Below, one piece after another: positions 16,846-24,700 of a stretch of 54,974 bases of DNA. The position numbers and the translations under genes are program-made. The stretch spans positions 1-54,974 of the forward strand of contig JAICXX010000021.1 of the NCBI GenBank assembly GCA_025934485.1, read 5' to 3'. The notes beneath the pieces are model-generated. The model did not search any database. It had not been told where the DNA came from and saw nothing but the letters and a program-made list of their open reading frames with translations. This stretch comes from Chitinophagaceae bacterium (lineage in GTDB: Bacteria; Bacteroidota; Bacteroidia; Chitinophagales; Chitinophagaceae). Position 1 is the first letter of the stretch. The number at the start of each line of letters is the position of its first letter.

Positions 16846-17120
16846 AATTGTCTTAAAAAAGCTACGATCTTATCCCGCTCCTCATCCGTAAGCTGCGCCC
16901 TGGTTTGCATATGCATGCCGATGGTAGTCCATTGGTCATGCGAGAAGCTCGCGGGCGAGGGCGTGTTGTGGCAACGCTGACAGTTCTCGGCCCACAGCTG
17001 CGCCCCGGTCTTTGCCTTGACTTTTTGGCTTTCGGCGCAACTAACCATGATCGATGTCGCCAGTGCGACTACAACGGCGAAGGCGACGAGGGGCATCTTT
17101 CTTTTGAGTATTGGTTTCAT
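16842..17120 (-). CDS. Small c-type cytochrome lipoprotein
   Basis: A 92-residue protein with a lipoprotein signal (SIMVSC, Cys28), one haem motif CQRCH (47-51) and possible axial Met69 or Met71 in IGMHMQTR. Residues 75-90 (LTDEERDKIVAFLRQF) match the final helix of class I cytochromes c. ATG 17120 is used because the longer frame upstream runs through the porin gene. It lies between the porin and the barrel gene and shares a TTGA overlap with the latter. Probable electron carrier at the periplasmic membrane surface. Confidence 0.88.
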   Translation of the reverse strand: MKPILKRKMPLVAFAVVVALATSIMVSCAESQKVKAKTGAQLWAENCQRCHNTPSPASFSHDQWTTIGMHMQTRAQLTDEERDKIVAFLRQF

Positions 17121-17131
17121 GACGAAGTTAC

Positions 17132-18346
17132 TTAGAGTTGAAGGGAAAATTGCAAATAGATGTTGTTCATGTTGGTCACCACGCCCTTGAGGCCGGAGGT
17201 ATTGTCCGAGGTATTGGTTGACCGCGACCAGGCATACGTGAATTTTAGAACGGTTCGCCATGAAAACCAATAGTCGAGCCCCAGATCCTCCTCGTGGTAG
17301 TTCTGGCCCCAGAAGGAGTTCGCCGGCGTTTCGAAATCGACATAACGGAAAGCAAGCTCCAGGTTTTTGACAAAAGCGTGTTGTCCTGCCGTTGGCCGGA
17401 ACGAACACTGGATAAACGACGAACTGCTCCGGTTGTCGAACGTGTAAGCCGAGGAATCCGTTGGCTTTACGTATGGCTGGCCATTGACCAGCAGACGGCT
17501 GAATTGGCCTTTGATGTTCACCAGGATGGGCGAAAGGGTCTTTACGAAATTGAGGTCCGCTCCATACATGGTAGCGTTCGCATTGTTGTAGGGTAGACCG
17601 GAAGCAACGCCGCCATATAAAGCCGAGACACCGATCTCGAGACACGAGTTGGAGAACGGCAGGAGGGAAAGCCTGCCCGACACCGTTTTGTTGAGATTGT
17701 TGTCCACGATCCCGGCGCCTTGCAGTTCGCCGTCCGGCTGTAGCTGAAGCCCATTAGTGAGACTAATGTCGTAGCTCCATTTCATACTGCCGAGGGGAAG
17801 ACCACCGCTGATGCCCATACCGAAATCGCTGCCCGGCAGGTCGATTCCTACGGGGTCGGGTGCAACCTTGTCGATCCAGCCGGCGGCCAGCCGTTTGTTG
17901 TAGATACCAAAGGGTAGGACGAAATAGCCGGCGCGGACAATTAAGCCCGGCGCGGCAAAATAAGAGATATTGGCCCAGTTGACGCCAAGATTATTTCCAT
18001 CGAAAGAGGGCTCGAATTCCATAAGCCATTTGGTGCCATGCCGCCACAGCAACATCGGGCTGAACTCATAGCGGTCGGCATCCCCGAGAGTGACAGTTTT
18101 CGCGGATTGACCCGGACCACCCTGCGGTATAACGGTAGTCTTATTGGCATTGAAACCGAAGGTTGCCACTCCTACGATCATGAGATGGCTTTCGCCTGGT
18201 TTTTGATCGGCCATTTGCTGTTCCAGCGCATCTATGCGCTGAAGGAGGGCCGAGTCGACTCCGGATTGCTGTGCCAATGCCGGTTTGATCGTCAGCCCGA
18301 AAAAGACGGTAATGACCACGAAAACGGTCAATTGATTGTTGCTCAT
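17132..18346 (-). CDS. Porin-like outer-membrane protein (OprP/OprO-like)
   Basis: A 404-residue protein with signal peptide ending ALAQQ and a short coiled-coil-like segment (SALLQRIDALEQQMADQ) before a barrel, as in phosphate-selective porin-like proteins of Bacteroidota. The barrel contains RAGYFVLPFGIYNKRL and the final strands end NNIYLQFSLQL. The transported substrate is unknown. It is flanked by two c-type cytochrome genes (11 and 34 bp gaps), an arrangement suggesting that it works with them rather than as a general nutrient pore. Confidence 0.8.
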   Translation of the reverse strand: MSNNQLTVFVVITVFFGLTIKPALAQQSGVDSALLQRIDALEQQMADQKPGESHLMIVGVATFGFNANKTTVIPQGGPGQSAKTVTLGDADRYEFSPMLLWRHGTKWLMEFEPSFDGNNLGVNWANISYFAAPGLIVRAGYFVLPFGIYNKRLAAGWIDKVAPDPVGIDLPGSDFGMGISGGLPLGSMKWSYDISLTNGLQLQPDGELQGAGIVDNNLNKTVSGRLSLLPFSNSCLEIGVSALYGGVASGLPYNNANATMYGADLNFVKTLSPILVNIKGQFSRLLVNGQPYVKPTDSSAYTFDNRSSSSFIQCSFRPTAGQHAFVKNLELAFRYVDFETPANSFWGQNYHEEDLGLDYWFSWRTVLKFTYAWSRSTNTSDNTSGLKGVVTNMNNIYLQFSLQL

Positions 18347-18380
18347 TGCGGAAGATTTAAGTTTTGGTGGAACGGGTGGA

Positions 18381-18821
18381 TTATTTCTTCTTCCCGGATT
18401 TTGCCAACGAGCGGATATAAAGCACCAGCTCCCACCGTTGCTGGTCGGTGAAGACCTTTTTGTAAGCCGGCATAGGATTGCGGCCTTCCGATAGCTTCCA
18501 GAAAAGAGCGCCGTCCGATTCGCTCTGAACCAGGGTGGAGGTATGATCGGCCGGCTTTGGAGTCAGCCCCTGCGCGGCGGGGCCGTCACCCCTGCCTTTA
18601 TCGCCATGACACGGACCGCAATTGGCAGTATAAATAGTTCTTGCATCTGCGAGGAAAGGCGTGGTCGATGCCAATGGATTCTTAATGCCTTCGGCGTCCT
18701 TGGGAGCTACCCACACGGTTTGTTGGGCATGCGATGGCAAGGTTCCGAGGAGACAGACAAACATAATGCCCAGGGCTGAGGGCCATTTCGGTTTGTTCCG
18801 TTTGGTGAAGATCGGTAGCAT
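18381..18821 (-). CDS. Periplasmic c-type cytochrome
   Basis: A 146-residue protein with an N-terminal signal (ALGIMFVCLLGTLPSHAQ), haem motif CGPCH (68-72) and probable axial Met117 in GRNPMPAYKK. The fold is that of a single-haem class I cytochrome with the end RWELVLYIRSLAK. Two residues before the haem lie in the usual YTANC sequence. It is the first gene of the cytochrome-porin-cytochrome-barrel operon, under two Crp/Fnr-type palindromes. Confidence 0.9.
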   Translation of the reverse strand: MLPIFTKRNKPKWPSALGIMFVCLLGTLPSHAQQTVWVAPKDAEGIKNPLASTTPFLADARTIYTANCGPCHGDKGRGDGPAAQGLTPKPADHTSTLVQSESDGALFWKLSEGRNPMPAYKKVFTDQQRWELVLYIRSLAKSGKKK

Positions 18822-18885
18822 AAAAGTGATTTTAATGATTGGTGGTCTTTCGATATAAAAATATTGTCCTTATTGCAGGACAAAA

Positions 18886-18899
18886 ATGATCGTCGTCAG
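18886..18899. promoter_or_regulatory. Crp/Fnr-type palindrome, proximal site of a tandem pair
   Basis: ATGATCGTCGTCAG matches TGAY-N4-RTCA. Its centre lies 71 bp upstream of the cytochrome ATG at 18821. Confidence 0.6.
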
Positions 18900-18907
18900 C
18901 GCGTGAG

Positions 18908-18921
18908 TTGATAAAGGTCAT
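18908..18921. promoter_or_regulatory. Crp/Fnr-type palindrome, distal site of a tandem pair
   Basis: TTGATAAAGGTCAT matches TGAY-N4-RTCA. Its centre is 93 bp upstream of 18821 and exactly 22 bp from the proximal site, the same spacing as in the usp/BON region. The rest of 18822-19090 is AT-rich and holds no gene. Confidence 0.6.
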
Positions 18922-19090
18922 GCCGTTAAAAAAAAATTATAAATAAATTAGAAAATTATTAGAAGCGCCGGGAACAATATTATAATCGATCAACCTGATT
19001 TTTTTAGACAACCTTGTTCAAACATTGATCGTATTTTCATAAAAATGATAATTTCGTTTTTATTGATTTATTTCAACCGCTGGTTATACT

Positions 19091-19531
19091 ATGATAAAAA
19101 CACTGATCGGCCTGCTGCTTACCGGCTGGCTGGCCGCTAATGGCTGGCATTATAATCTCAATGAAGCGCTGCAACTCGCGCGGAAGCAACACAAGTATAT
19201 CTTGCTGAATTTTTCAGGAAGCGACTGGTGCGGACCTTGCATTATGCTGCGCAAGCAGATCCTCGATAACCCGGAGTTTCTGCAAATGGCCGACACCACT
19301 TTAATACTCGTGAATGCCGATTTCCCCAGAGAAAAGAAAAACCAGCTGAGTAAGGAGCAACAGACGCTCAACGATGCGATGGCTGACAAATATAATTCGC
19401 AGGGAAAATTTCCTTATACCTTGCTGCTCGATGCGAATGGCAAGGTGCTCAAGATCTGGGACGGTTTTCCAAACGAGACGCCGGCGGATTTCACCATGGA
19501 AGTGCGGAACGCTATTTATACTAACAGATGA
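19091..19531 (+). CDS. Exported thioredoxin-like protein
   Basis: A 146-residue protein with a short signal segment (MIKTLIGLLLTGWLAANG), then a thioredoxin fold with the redox pair Cys47/Cys50 in SDWCGPC and the cis-Pro region FPYTLLLD. Similar proteins reduce disulfides or haem-binding cysteines in the periplasm. Its stop overlaps the ATG of apbE (ATGA), so it is the first gene of a four-gene unit. In this unit it may keep cysteines of the small GCGCN lipopeptide reduced, which is inference. Confidence 0.88.
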   Translation: MIKTLIGLLLTGWLAANGWHYNLNEALQLARKQHKYILLNFSGSDWCGPCIMLRKQILDNPEFLQMADTTLILVNADFPREKKNQLSKEQQTLNDAMADKYNSQGKFPYTLLLDANGKVLKIWDGFPNETPADFTMEVRNAIYTNR

Positions 19532-20484
19532 AAAATGCACTGCCGATACCATCCTCTTCCCAAACAGCGTATCGTAAGACGCTTCCTTTGATGGGTAATA
19601 AGTTCGAGTTGACAGTGATCTCCGACGACGAGACCTGGGCGATGGATCGGATAGATGCGGGCATTGCGGAGATCGGGCGGATCGAGCGGTTGCTGACGAC
19701 TTTTAGCGATGATAGCGAGACGAGTTTGATCAACAGGAACGCCGGAATTGTACCGGTTGAGGTAAGTAGCGAGACCTTTGAACTCATCGAGCGATCGGTT
19801 CGCATTTCCCGGCTTACACAGGGGGCATTCGACATAACATACGGGTCGATCGACAAGCGGCTATGGAACTTTGATGTCGGTATGACGGAGCTGCCGGATA
19901 AGGAGACTGCGAAAAAAATGGTTCGGCTGATCAACTACAGGAACATTTTCCTGGATGGCAAACGTCGGACGGTGTTCCTGAAAGAAAAGGGCATGCGGAT
20001 CGGGTTCGGCGGTATCGGCAAGGGCTATGCCGCAGAGCAAGCCAAAAAGATCATGCAGGCCATGGGGGTAAAAAATGGCATTGTGAATGCTTCGGGCGAT
20101 CTTGCCGTTTGGGGGTATCAGCCGGATGGGAGCCCGTGGACCATAGGAATAGTGGACCCCAATATGCGCGACCGGGTCTTTTCGTATATGAAGGTGACTG
20201 ATATGGCGATCGCTACCTCGGGAAATTACGAGAAATATGCGACCGTCGGGGGAAAGCGCTATAGCCATACCATCAACCCGCGCACCGGCTTGCCGGTAAC
20301 AGGGATCAAAAGCGTCACTATTCTGTGTCCCAATGCAGAATTTGCCGATGCGATTGCGACGCCGGTCATGATCATGGGGGCCCGGGCGGGGTTGGATCTC
20401 ATCGATCAGTTGAAGGATGTGGAGGCTATCGTGATCGACGATGATGATTGCATTTATCGTTCGGCGAATTTGTATTTTGTATAA
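19528..20484 (+). CDS. apbE: FAD:protein FMN transferase
   Basis: A 318-residue ApbE-family enzyme that transfers FMN from FAD to a Ser/Thr of an exported protein. Visible family motifs are a middle GGIGKGYAAEQAKKIM, the VNASGDLAVWG segment, the metal-binding TSGNYEKYATVGGKRYSH region and HTINPRTGLPV. No clear signal peptide or lipobox is present at the N-terminus (MKNALPIPSSSQTAYRKTLP), which is unusual for an enzyme acting outside the cytoplasm. No typical NqrC- or RnfG-like target is in the window; the neighbouring DUF4266 peptide is the nearest candidate. Confidence 0.92.
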   Translation: MKNALPIPSSSQTAYRKTLPLMGNKFELTVISDDETWAMDRIDAGIAEIGRIERLLTTFSDDSETSLINRNAGIVPVEVSSETFELIERSVRISRLTQGAFDITYGSIDKRLWNFDVGMTELPDKETAKKMVRLINYRNIFLDGKRRTVFLKEKGMRIGFGGIGKGYAAEQAKKIMQAMGVKNGIVNASGDLAVWGYQPDGSPWTIGIVDPNMRDRVFSYMKVTDMAIATSGNYEKYATVGGKRYSHTINPRTGLPVTGIKSVTILCPNAEFADAIATPVMIMGARAGLDLIDQLKDVEAIVIDDDDCIYRSANLYFV

Positions 20485-20494
20485 AACACAACTG

Positions 20495-20719
20495 ATGATA
20501 ATTAAGAAACCTTTTGTGCTGGCGGTGGCCGTAATCGGGATTTACAGTGCACCCTCGTGCCAGCCGGTTAAGGAATACCAAAAGAACCGGCTGAATGACG
20601 CGGAAATGACCCTGGGCAACCGGAAGATAGAAAAAGAAGAGCTGAATTTTCAGGCCTATCGCGAAGGCTCTTCGGGGGCCAACGGCGGGAAGACCGGCGG
20701 CGGTTGCGGCTGCAATTAA
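20495..20719 (+). CDS. DUF4266 small lipopeptide
   Basis: A 74-residue protein. The lipobox YSAPSC puts the lipid anchor at Cys22, leaving a mature part of only about 53 residues. It is charged in the middle (EYQKNRLNDAEMTLGNRK) and ends REGSSGANGGKTGGGCGCN, with Cys71 and Cys73 next to the C-terminus. SGAN (60-63) resembles the SGA[S/T] core of ApbE flavinylation sites. ATG 20495 is chosen since it opens a proper signal peptide; the frame begins earlier inside apbE. It lies 10 bp after apbE and 34 bp before the DUF3570 gene. Function unknown. Confidence 0.82.
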   Translation: MIIKKPFVLAVAVIGIYSAPSCQPVKEYQKNRLNDAEMTLGNRKIEKEELNFQAYREGSSGANGGKTGGGCGCN

Positions 20720-20753
20720 ACGATTTCACCACTTACTACCACATGTACCACAC

Positions 20754-22061
20754 ATGAGAAGAATTTGTCTCACCATCACCGGCATGGTCTTCACGGTCCT
20801 CGCCGCATTCTCTCAGCAGGCGCCCGCCGATACCGCTGGATTTCGCTCGCGGCCGCTGAAGATCGAGGAAGTGAATATCCTTTCCAGTTATTACAGCCAG
20901 ACGGCGGATAAGTCGGCTGTTTCCGGCGGCGATCCGGGGCCGCGAGGTATCGGCAATGTCACGGACCTGTCCAATGGAATCGAGGTCAAATTGGTAGGTT
21001 GGGATCATCAGCGGCTTAAGCATACGCTGACAGCCGGTCTTGGCATGGACAACCATACGGCAGCCAGCCAGGCCTATGTAGATTCCAGCGGACACGGGAA
21101 AAGGACCGGTACCCGCATTTACCCGACGCTTGATTGGACGGTCGAGAACCTGCGGCGCGGTACCTCGTTTGGCATTGGCGCCTATTATTCTGCCGAGCAT
21201 AATTATTATCATTCTATAGGGTTGAACACCTCTTTGTCCGCCAAAACGAAACACAACGGCGAATTCAGTGTAAAGCTTTCCGGCTTTTTTGACCGCATCG
21301 TGATGATCACGCCGTCGGAATTGATACCGGTCGACACGGCCGCCGTGTCGTCGACTCCGGCAAGAGATAGCATCGTCTATATCACTACCGCCAGCGGGCG
21401 GACAGAAGCACTCAACTATAGCACGGGCCAGGTAGTGGGCAAAGGAGGCAAGGTCAGCATACCTTCCAGCAGCCGCGATAGCTATTCGGCTTCTTTTTCC
21501 TTTTCGCAGGTCATTAACCAGCGGCTGCAGGGCGCCCTGCTCGTCGATGTTGCCTATCAATCGGGCTATCTGGGGCTGCCATTCCATCGCGTTTACTTCG
21601 CCGATAGCACCAGGGCAGTTGTCGAGAACCTGCCTTCCCAGCGGGTCAAACTGCCGGTGGGGCTGCGGTTGAATTATTTTTTGGGTGATAAGATCATTCT
21701 CCGGGGTTATTACCGGTTCTATATCGATGATTGGGGCGTGCGATCACATACCGCGAGTCTCGAAGTACCAATAAAGATCACACCGTTCTTTTCTGTGAGC
21801 CCTTTCTATAGGTACTATGCGCAAACCGGAAGCACTTATTTTGCGCCGTTTAAGGCCCATACGGCGGCGGATCAATATTATACCAGCAATTACGCCTTAT
21901 CGACCTTCAACGGACAGTATTTTGGAACCGGCATCCGGCTGGCACCGCCCGGAGGAGTGCTGAAAACGCATTTGAGTATATTGGAGCTGCGCTATGGCCA
22001 CTATGCGGAGACAACCGACCTGGTTTCGGATGTCATCGCGCTGAACCTTACTTTCAAATAG
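20754..22061 (+). CDS. DUF3570 outer-membrane beta-barrel protein
   Basis: A 435-residue exported protein with signal peptide ending AAFSQQ. Residues ~95-435 are alternating beta strands, with GIEVKLVGWDHQRLKHTLTA near the start of the barrel, DNHTAASQAYVDSSG, and an even-spaced aromatic final segment ending LNLTFK. The family is always met near DUF4266 peptides, and here it closes the thioredoxin-apbE-DUF4266 unit. It probably forms the outer-membrane partner of the lipopeptide. No enzymatic function can be read. Confidence 0.85.
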   Translation: MRRICLTITGMVFTVLAAFSQQAPADTAGFRSRPLKIEEVNILSSYYSQTADKSAVSGGDPGPRGIGNVTDLSNGIEVKLVGWDHQRLKHTLTAGLGMDNHTAASQAYVDSSGHGKRTGTRIYPTLDWTVENLRRGTSFGIGAYYSAEHNYYHSIGLNTSLSAKTKHNGEFSVKLSGFFDRIVMITPSELIPVDTAAVSSTPARDSIVYITTASGRTEALNYSTGQVVGKGGKVSIPSSSRDSYSASFSFSQVINQRLQGALLVDVAYQSGYLGLPFHRVYFADSTRAVVENLPSQRVKLPVGLRLNYFLGDKIILRGYYRFYIDDWGVRSHTASLEVPIKITPFFSVSPFYRYYAQTGSTYFAPFKAHTAADQYYTSNYALSTFNGQYFGTGIRLAPPGGVLKTHLSILELRYGHYAETTDLVSDVIALNLTFK

Positions 22062-22068
22062 GCCGTGT

Positions 22069-23298
22069 CTAAAAGGTGCGGGTGACGCCCACGCCGATCC
22101 CGAAGTTATAGGGATAGGTGCTGTAAGCCGTATGGACATTCACCGGACCTACAGCGTTTTTGAATGTAGCGATCATCGAGGCCGCATATACCCGGGATAA
22201 ACGATACCGCAATTCACTCTTTATGGCCCAGCCGTAGGTCACCTTTCTGAGTCCATATTGGGCAACTTGTTGCTGATGATCTGCACCGGCCTGACCCGCA
22301 ATAGATGTCCGGATCGTAGCATGTGTCAATAAATTCGCGCTAAGACCGGCGCCGGCCAGCACATCGAGTCGCCGGATCGTCCATTTTCTGTCGACATTTA
22401 ACGGGATCGAAACATAATCGAGTTCCCCGGTAACCTTGCCGGTTGTGGCGCTATCCCCTAAATTGGCAGCGGCAGTGGAAGCGACATAACCATAACCCGT
22501 GACGGTGTTGACCAGGAAGGATACCTTGCCATTGTTATCCTGTACGGCAACGGTCTTTCCCGGGTTGCCAATGGTAATGGAACGGGACAGGCCTATTCCC
22601 GACTCGATAAGCCAACGGCTGGCGAGCGGATAGGTTACCAGCACGCCCACGGAGCGGGAAAAACTCGTGCCTTGTCTTTTTTCGACTTCCCGGCCTTGCG
22701 GCTTCGTAGAATCATGGTCCGCAAGATTATAGCCGGCCAGTTCCTGTGAGATATAAGCCGTAATGTAAAAAGGATGCCGCACCGTTCCCGCTCTGACCAG
22801 TCCGCCAGGTAAAGGCTTGCTGACTGGATTATTTACGATGACCTTACCGCCCGGGCGCGGCGATGCTATCGATTCGGGTGGAATTGCTCGAGGCAAAGTC
22901 AAATCAAACATGGGACTTTTGCCCCGACCCTGGCCGCTCGAGGCTTTCCCCAACAGTGTCGGACGTGACACCTTTTGCACAATATGGTCTTCCGGGAGAT
23001 TGCCAGATGTCTTTGTACTCGCTAATGGATGATTAGCCGATCTTTGAGCCGGCTTAGCAGTAAAAACGGTCCTTCTTATAAGGTTCCCATCGGGGTTTCT
23101 GAAATAAAGTCCGGCGATCAGCAGGACGACTACGGCAGCGACGATGGGGCGGCACCACAGCAGGAATTTGCGACGCTTATCATTGTCGAGTTCGGCTTCG
23201 ATCTTTTGCCACACCGGGGCAGCCGGCATCCTCTCGCCGGATCCAAGGGAATCGCGGAACAGATCGTCGATATTTTCGCCATTATATCGGTTGGGCAT
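22069..23298 (-). CDS. Anti-sigma-like single-span membrane protein with C-terminal barrel-like domain
   Basis: A 409-residue protein. Residues 1-45 are cytoplasmic and charged (ENIDDLFRDSLGSGER...PVWQKIEAEL), followed by one membrane span (RPIVAAVVVLLIAGLYF, ~50-66). A Pro/Ser-rich linker covers ~70-170, and the rest looks like the strands of an outer-membrane beta-barrel of the PorT type, ending NFGIGVGVTRTF. It starts 1 bp after the sigma-factor stop. By position it would be the anti-sigma factor, but its barrel-like C-terminus is not a normal anti-sigma sensor; assignment is by context. Confidence 0.62.
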   Translation of the reverse strand: MPNRYNGENIDDLFRDSLGSGERMPAAPVWQKIEAELDNDKRRKFLLWCRPIVAAVVVLLIAGLYFRNPDGNLIRRTVFTAKPAQRSANHPLASTKTSGNLPEDHIVQKVSRPTLLGKASSGQGRGKSPMFDLTLPRAIPPESIASPRPGGKVIVNNPVSKPLPGGLVRAGTVRHPFYITAYISQELAGYNLADHDSTKPQGREVEKRQGTSFSRSVGVLVTYPLASRWLIESGIGLSRSITIGNPGKTVAVQDNNGKVSFLVNTVTGYGYVASTAAANLGDSATTGKVTGELDYVSIPLNVDRKWTIRRLDVLAGAGLSANLLTHATIRTSIAGQAGADHQQQVAQYGLRKVTYGWAIKSELRYRLSRVYAASMIATFKNAVGPVNVHTAYSTYPYNFGIGVGVTRTF

Positions 23299-23299
23299 A

Positions 23300-23869
23300 C
23301 TATTTCGCTTCTTTTAAATTATGCGTGAGTGCCCGGCGAAGAAAGGCGCGGGCATCACTCAGGTTAGATTTGGATGTTCCTTCGCTGATCTTTAAAACCC
23401 CGGCGATCTCACGGTGTTTCAACCCTTCGAAGACGTACAGATTAAACACCATGCGATAGGCTGGCGGCAACGCCTGGATCAGGCGAATGAGCTCCTGCTC
23501 CCCCAGCCGGTCCATGAAGTCGACGCTGAGAGTCATTGTCTCAAATTCCAGGGCCAGAGGGATGACGCGTTTTTCGGTGGATCTTCCACGGTACCGCATC
23601 AATGCGGAGTTGATCATGATCTTGCGAAGCCAGGAACCAAAGGAGCCTGTAAACTTATATTGATCGATGTGCCGGTACATTTGCAAAAAACCGTCCTGCA
23701 GAATTTCTTCAGCTTCCTGGGTATTCCTGGAATACCGGAGACAAAGCAGCATCATTTTGGGGGCATACCGCTCATAAATGGTCTGCTGACAGGAACGATC
23801 TCCTGCAACACAGCCGTTGATCAATGTTTTTAGTTCGTGTGGTGGTATGTCTGCCGGTTTATTCAACAT
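23300..23869 (-). CDS. ECF-type RNA polymerase sigma-70 factor
   Basis: A 189-residue ECF sigma factor. Region 2 contains YSRNTQEAEEILQDGFLQMY and FGSWLRKIMINSALMRYRG; region 4 contains LPPAYRMVFNLYVFEGLKHR and EIAGVLKISEGTSKSNLSDA. ATG 23869 is preferred over the TTG at 23884. The downstream gene encodes its likely membrane partner. The sigma class is the one found in Bacteroidota next to barrel-bearing partners; target genes cannot be told from this sequence. Confidence 0.9.
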   Translation of the reverse strand: MLNKPADIPPHELKTLINGCVAGDRSCQQTIYERYAPKMMLLCLRYSRNTQEAEEILQDGFLQMYRHIDQYKFTGSFGSWLRKIMINSALMRYRGRSTEKRVIPLALEFETMTLSVDFMDRLGEQELIRLIQALPPAYRMVFNLYVFEGLKHREIAGVLKISEGTSKSNLSDARAFLRRALTHNLKEAK

Positions 23870-23884
23870 AGATGCGGAATGCAA

Positions 23885-24352
23885 TGGAGTGGTTGGGTCG
23901 AAAAATTTTATTTTATAAATAGCTTACGGACGCAACCCCAATCTTAAATATCGGGTATTTTTAAGAAACTGCCACATGAAGCGCGTTCGGATCTCTTACG
24001 GCAAGCTTTTCCCCATGATCACGATCTCTTGCTGATGAGACACCGGTTACATCACCTTTCGGCTTCGCCGACCCTCGAATATACGGTAGCTACGGGTTGG
24101 ACCGGTGGGCTCGCGTCCGGTGGAGCTTTTCTCAAGGAATCGTTGAGCCTGGCCACGTTGCAGGCGCTGGCCTGGGGACTTCCCGTGATTGCGGTAAACG
24201 CCGGTGCGTTAAAGCCTGCAAATCGCGCCTGCGCATGACTAACTGGATCCTCCCGTGACCGAACTCATGGCGCGGGCTGACGAGGCTCAGGGGATCGGGC
24301 CCGCAGGCGGTTTAACTTTAAGCCAATATTTTAAACACTAAAACTTTAATGT
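23885..24352. other. Intergenic stretch with possible glycosyltransferase fragment
   Basis: No complete gene is seen. A plus-strand frame at 24029-24238 contains FLKESLSLATLQALAWGLPV followed by IAVNAGALK, which resembles the C-terminal donor-binding part of GT4 glycosyltransferases (ES-GL--LEA-A-GLPVI). Nothing before or after supports a full gene. GTGACCGAACTCAT at 24255-24268 has the TGA-N6-TCA geometry but misses the RTCA rule. Confidence 0.3.
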
Positions 24353-24700
24353 ATGAAAGCAGGTAAGAGCATACTCCTGGCCGGGCTATGCCTGGCGGGT
24401 TATACAACGGCTTTTAGTCAACAGAATTTGCCGGAGGTTATCGTCATGGCGGCCAATTACAAGTACCTGAAAACAGTAGGCGGTAAAGAGGTGCCGGTAG
24501 CGGCACAACGGCTTCAACGCGCGGCCGCGTCCTACGATATCAAAAATTCCGTCTACTACGAGGAAGACTATGATACGTATTTTATCTCCTTCGCACTTCC
24601 CGAAGGTCAGATCCTGGCGGCTTACGATGCTAACGGGAAATTGCTTCGCACTGCCGAACATTACCACAACGTGGCGTTGCCTTCGAGCATACCGCTATGA
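24353..24700 (+). CDS. Small exported Bacteroidota protein (conserved, unnamed)
   Basis: A 115-residue protein with signal peptide ending TTAFSQQ. The mature part shows a compact alpha/beta pattern: NLPEVIVMAANYKYLKTV, then YEEDYDTYFISFALPEGQIL and AAYDANGKLLRTAEHY. This D-x-Y-x-V-x-F-x-x-P-x-G layout recalls PepSY-like periplasmic proteins; I recognise it as a recurring family with no known role. It overlaps the next gene by an ATGA and so is probably co-expressed with the AI-2E permease. Confidence 0.7.
   Translation: MKAGKSILLAGLCLAGYTTAFSQQNLPEVIVMAANYKYLKTVGGKEVPVAAQRLQRAAASYDIKNSVYYEEDYDTYFISFALPEGQILAAYDANGKLLRTAEHYHNVALPSSIPL

Noticed and set aside
24029..24238. A real glycosyltransferase gene
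   Set aside because: Only about 30 residues resemble a GT4 C-terminus; no start, no N-terminal domain and no neighbouring frame completes it.
24255..24268. GTGACCGAACTCAT as a further regulon site before the small exported protein at 24353
   Set aside because: It has TGA-N6-TCA spacing but C, not A or G, before TCA, while all 16 accepted sites follow the RTCA rule.
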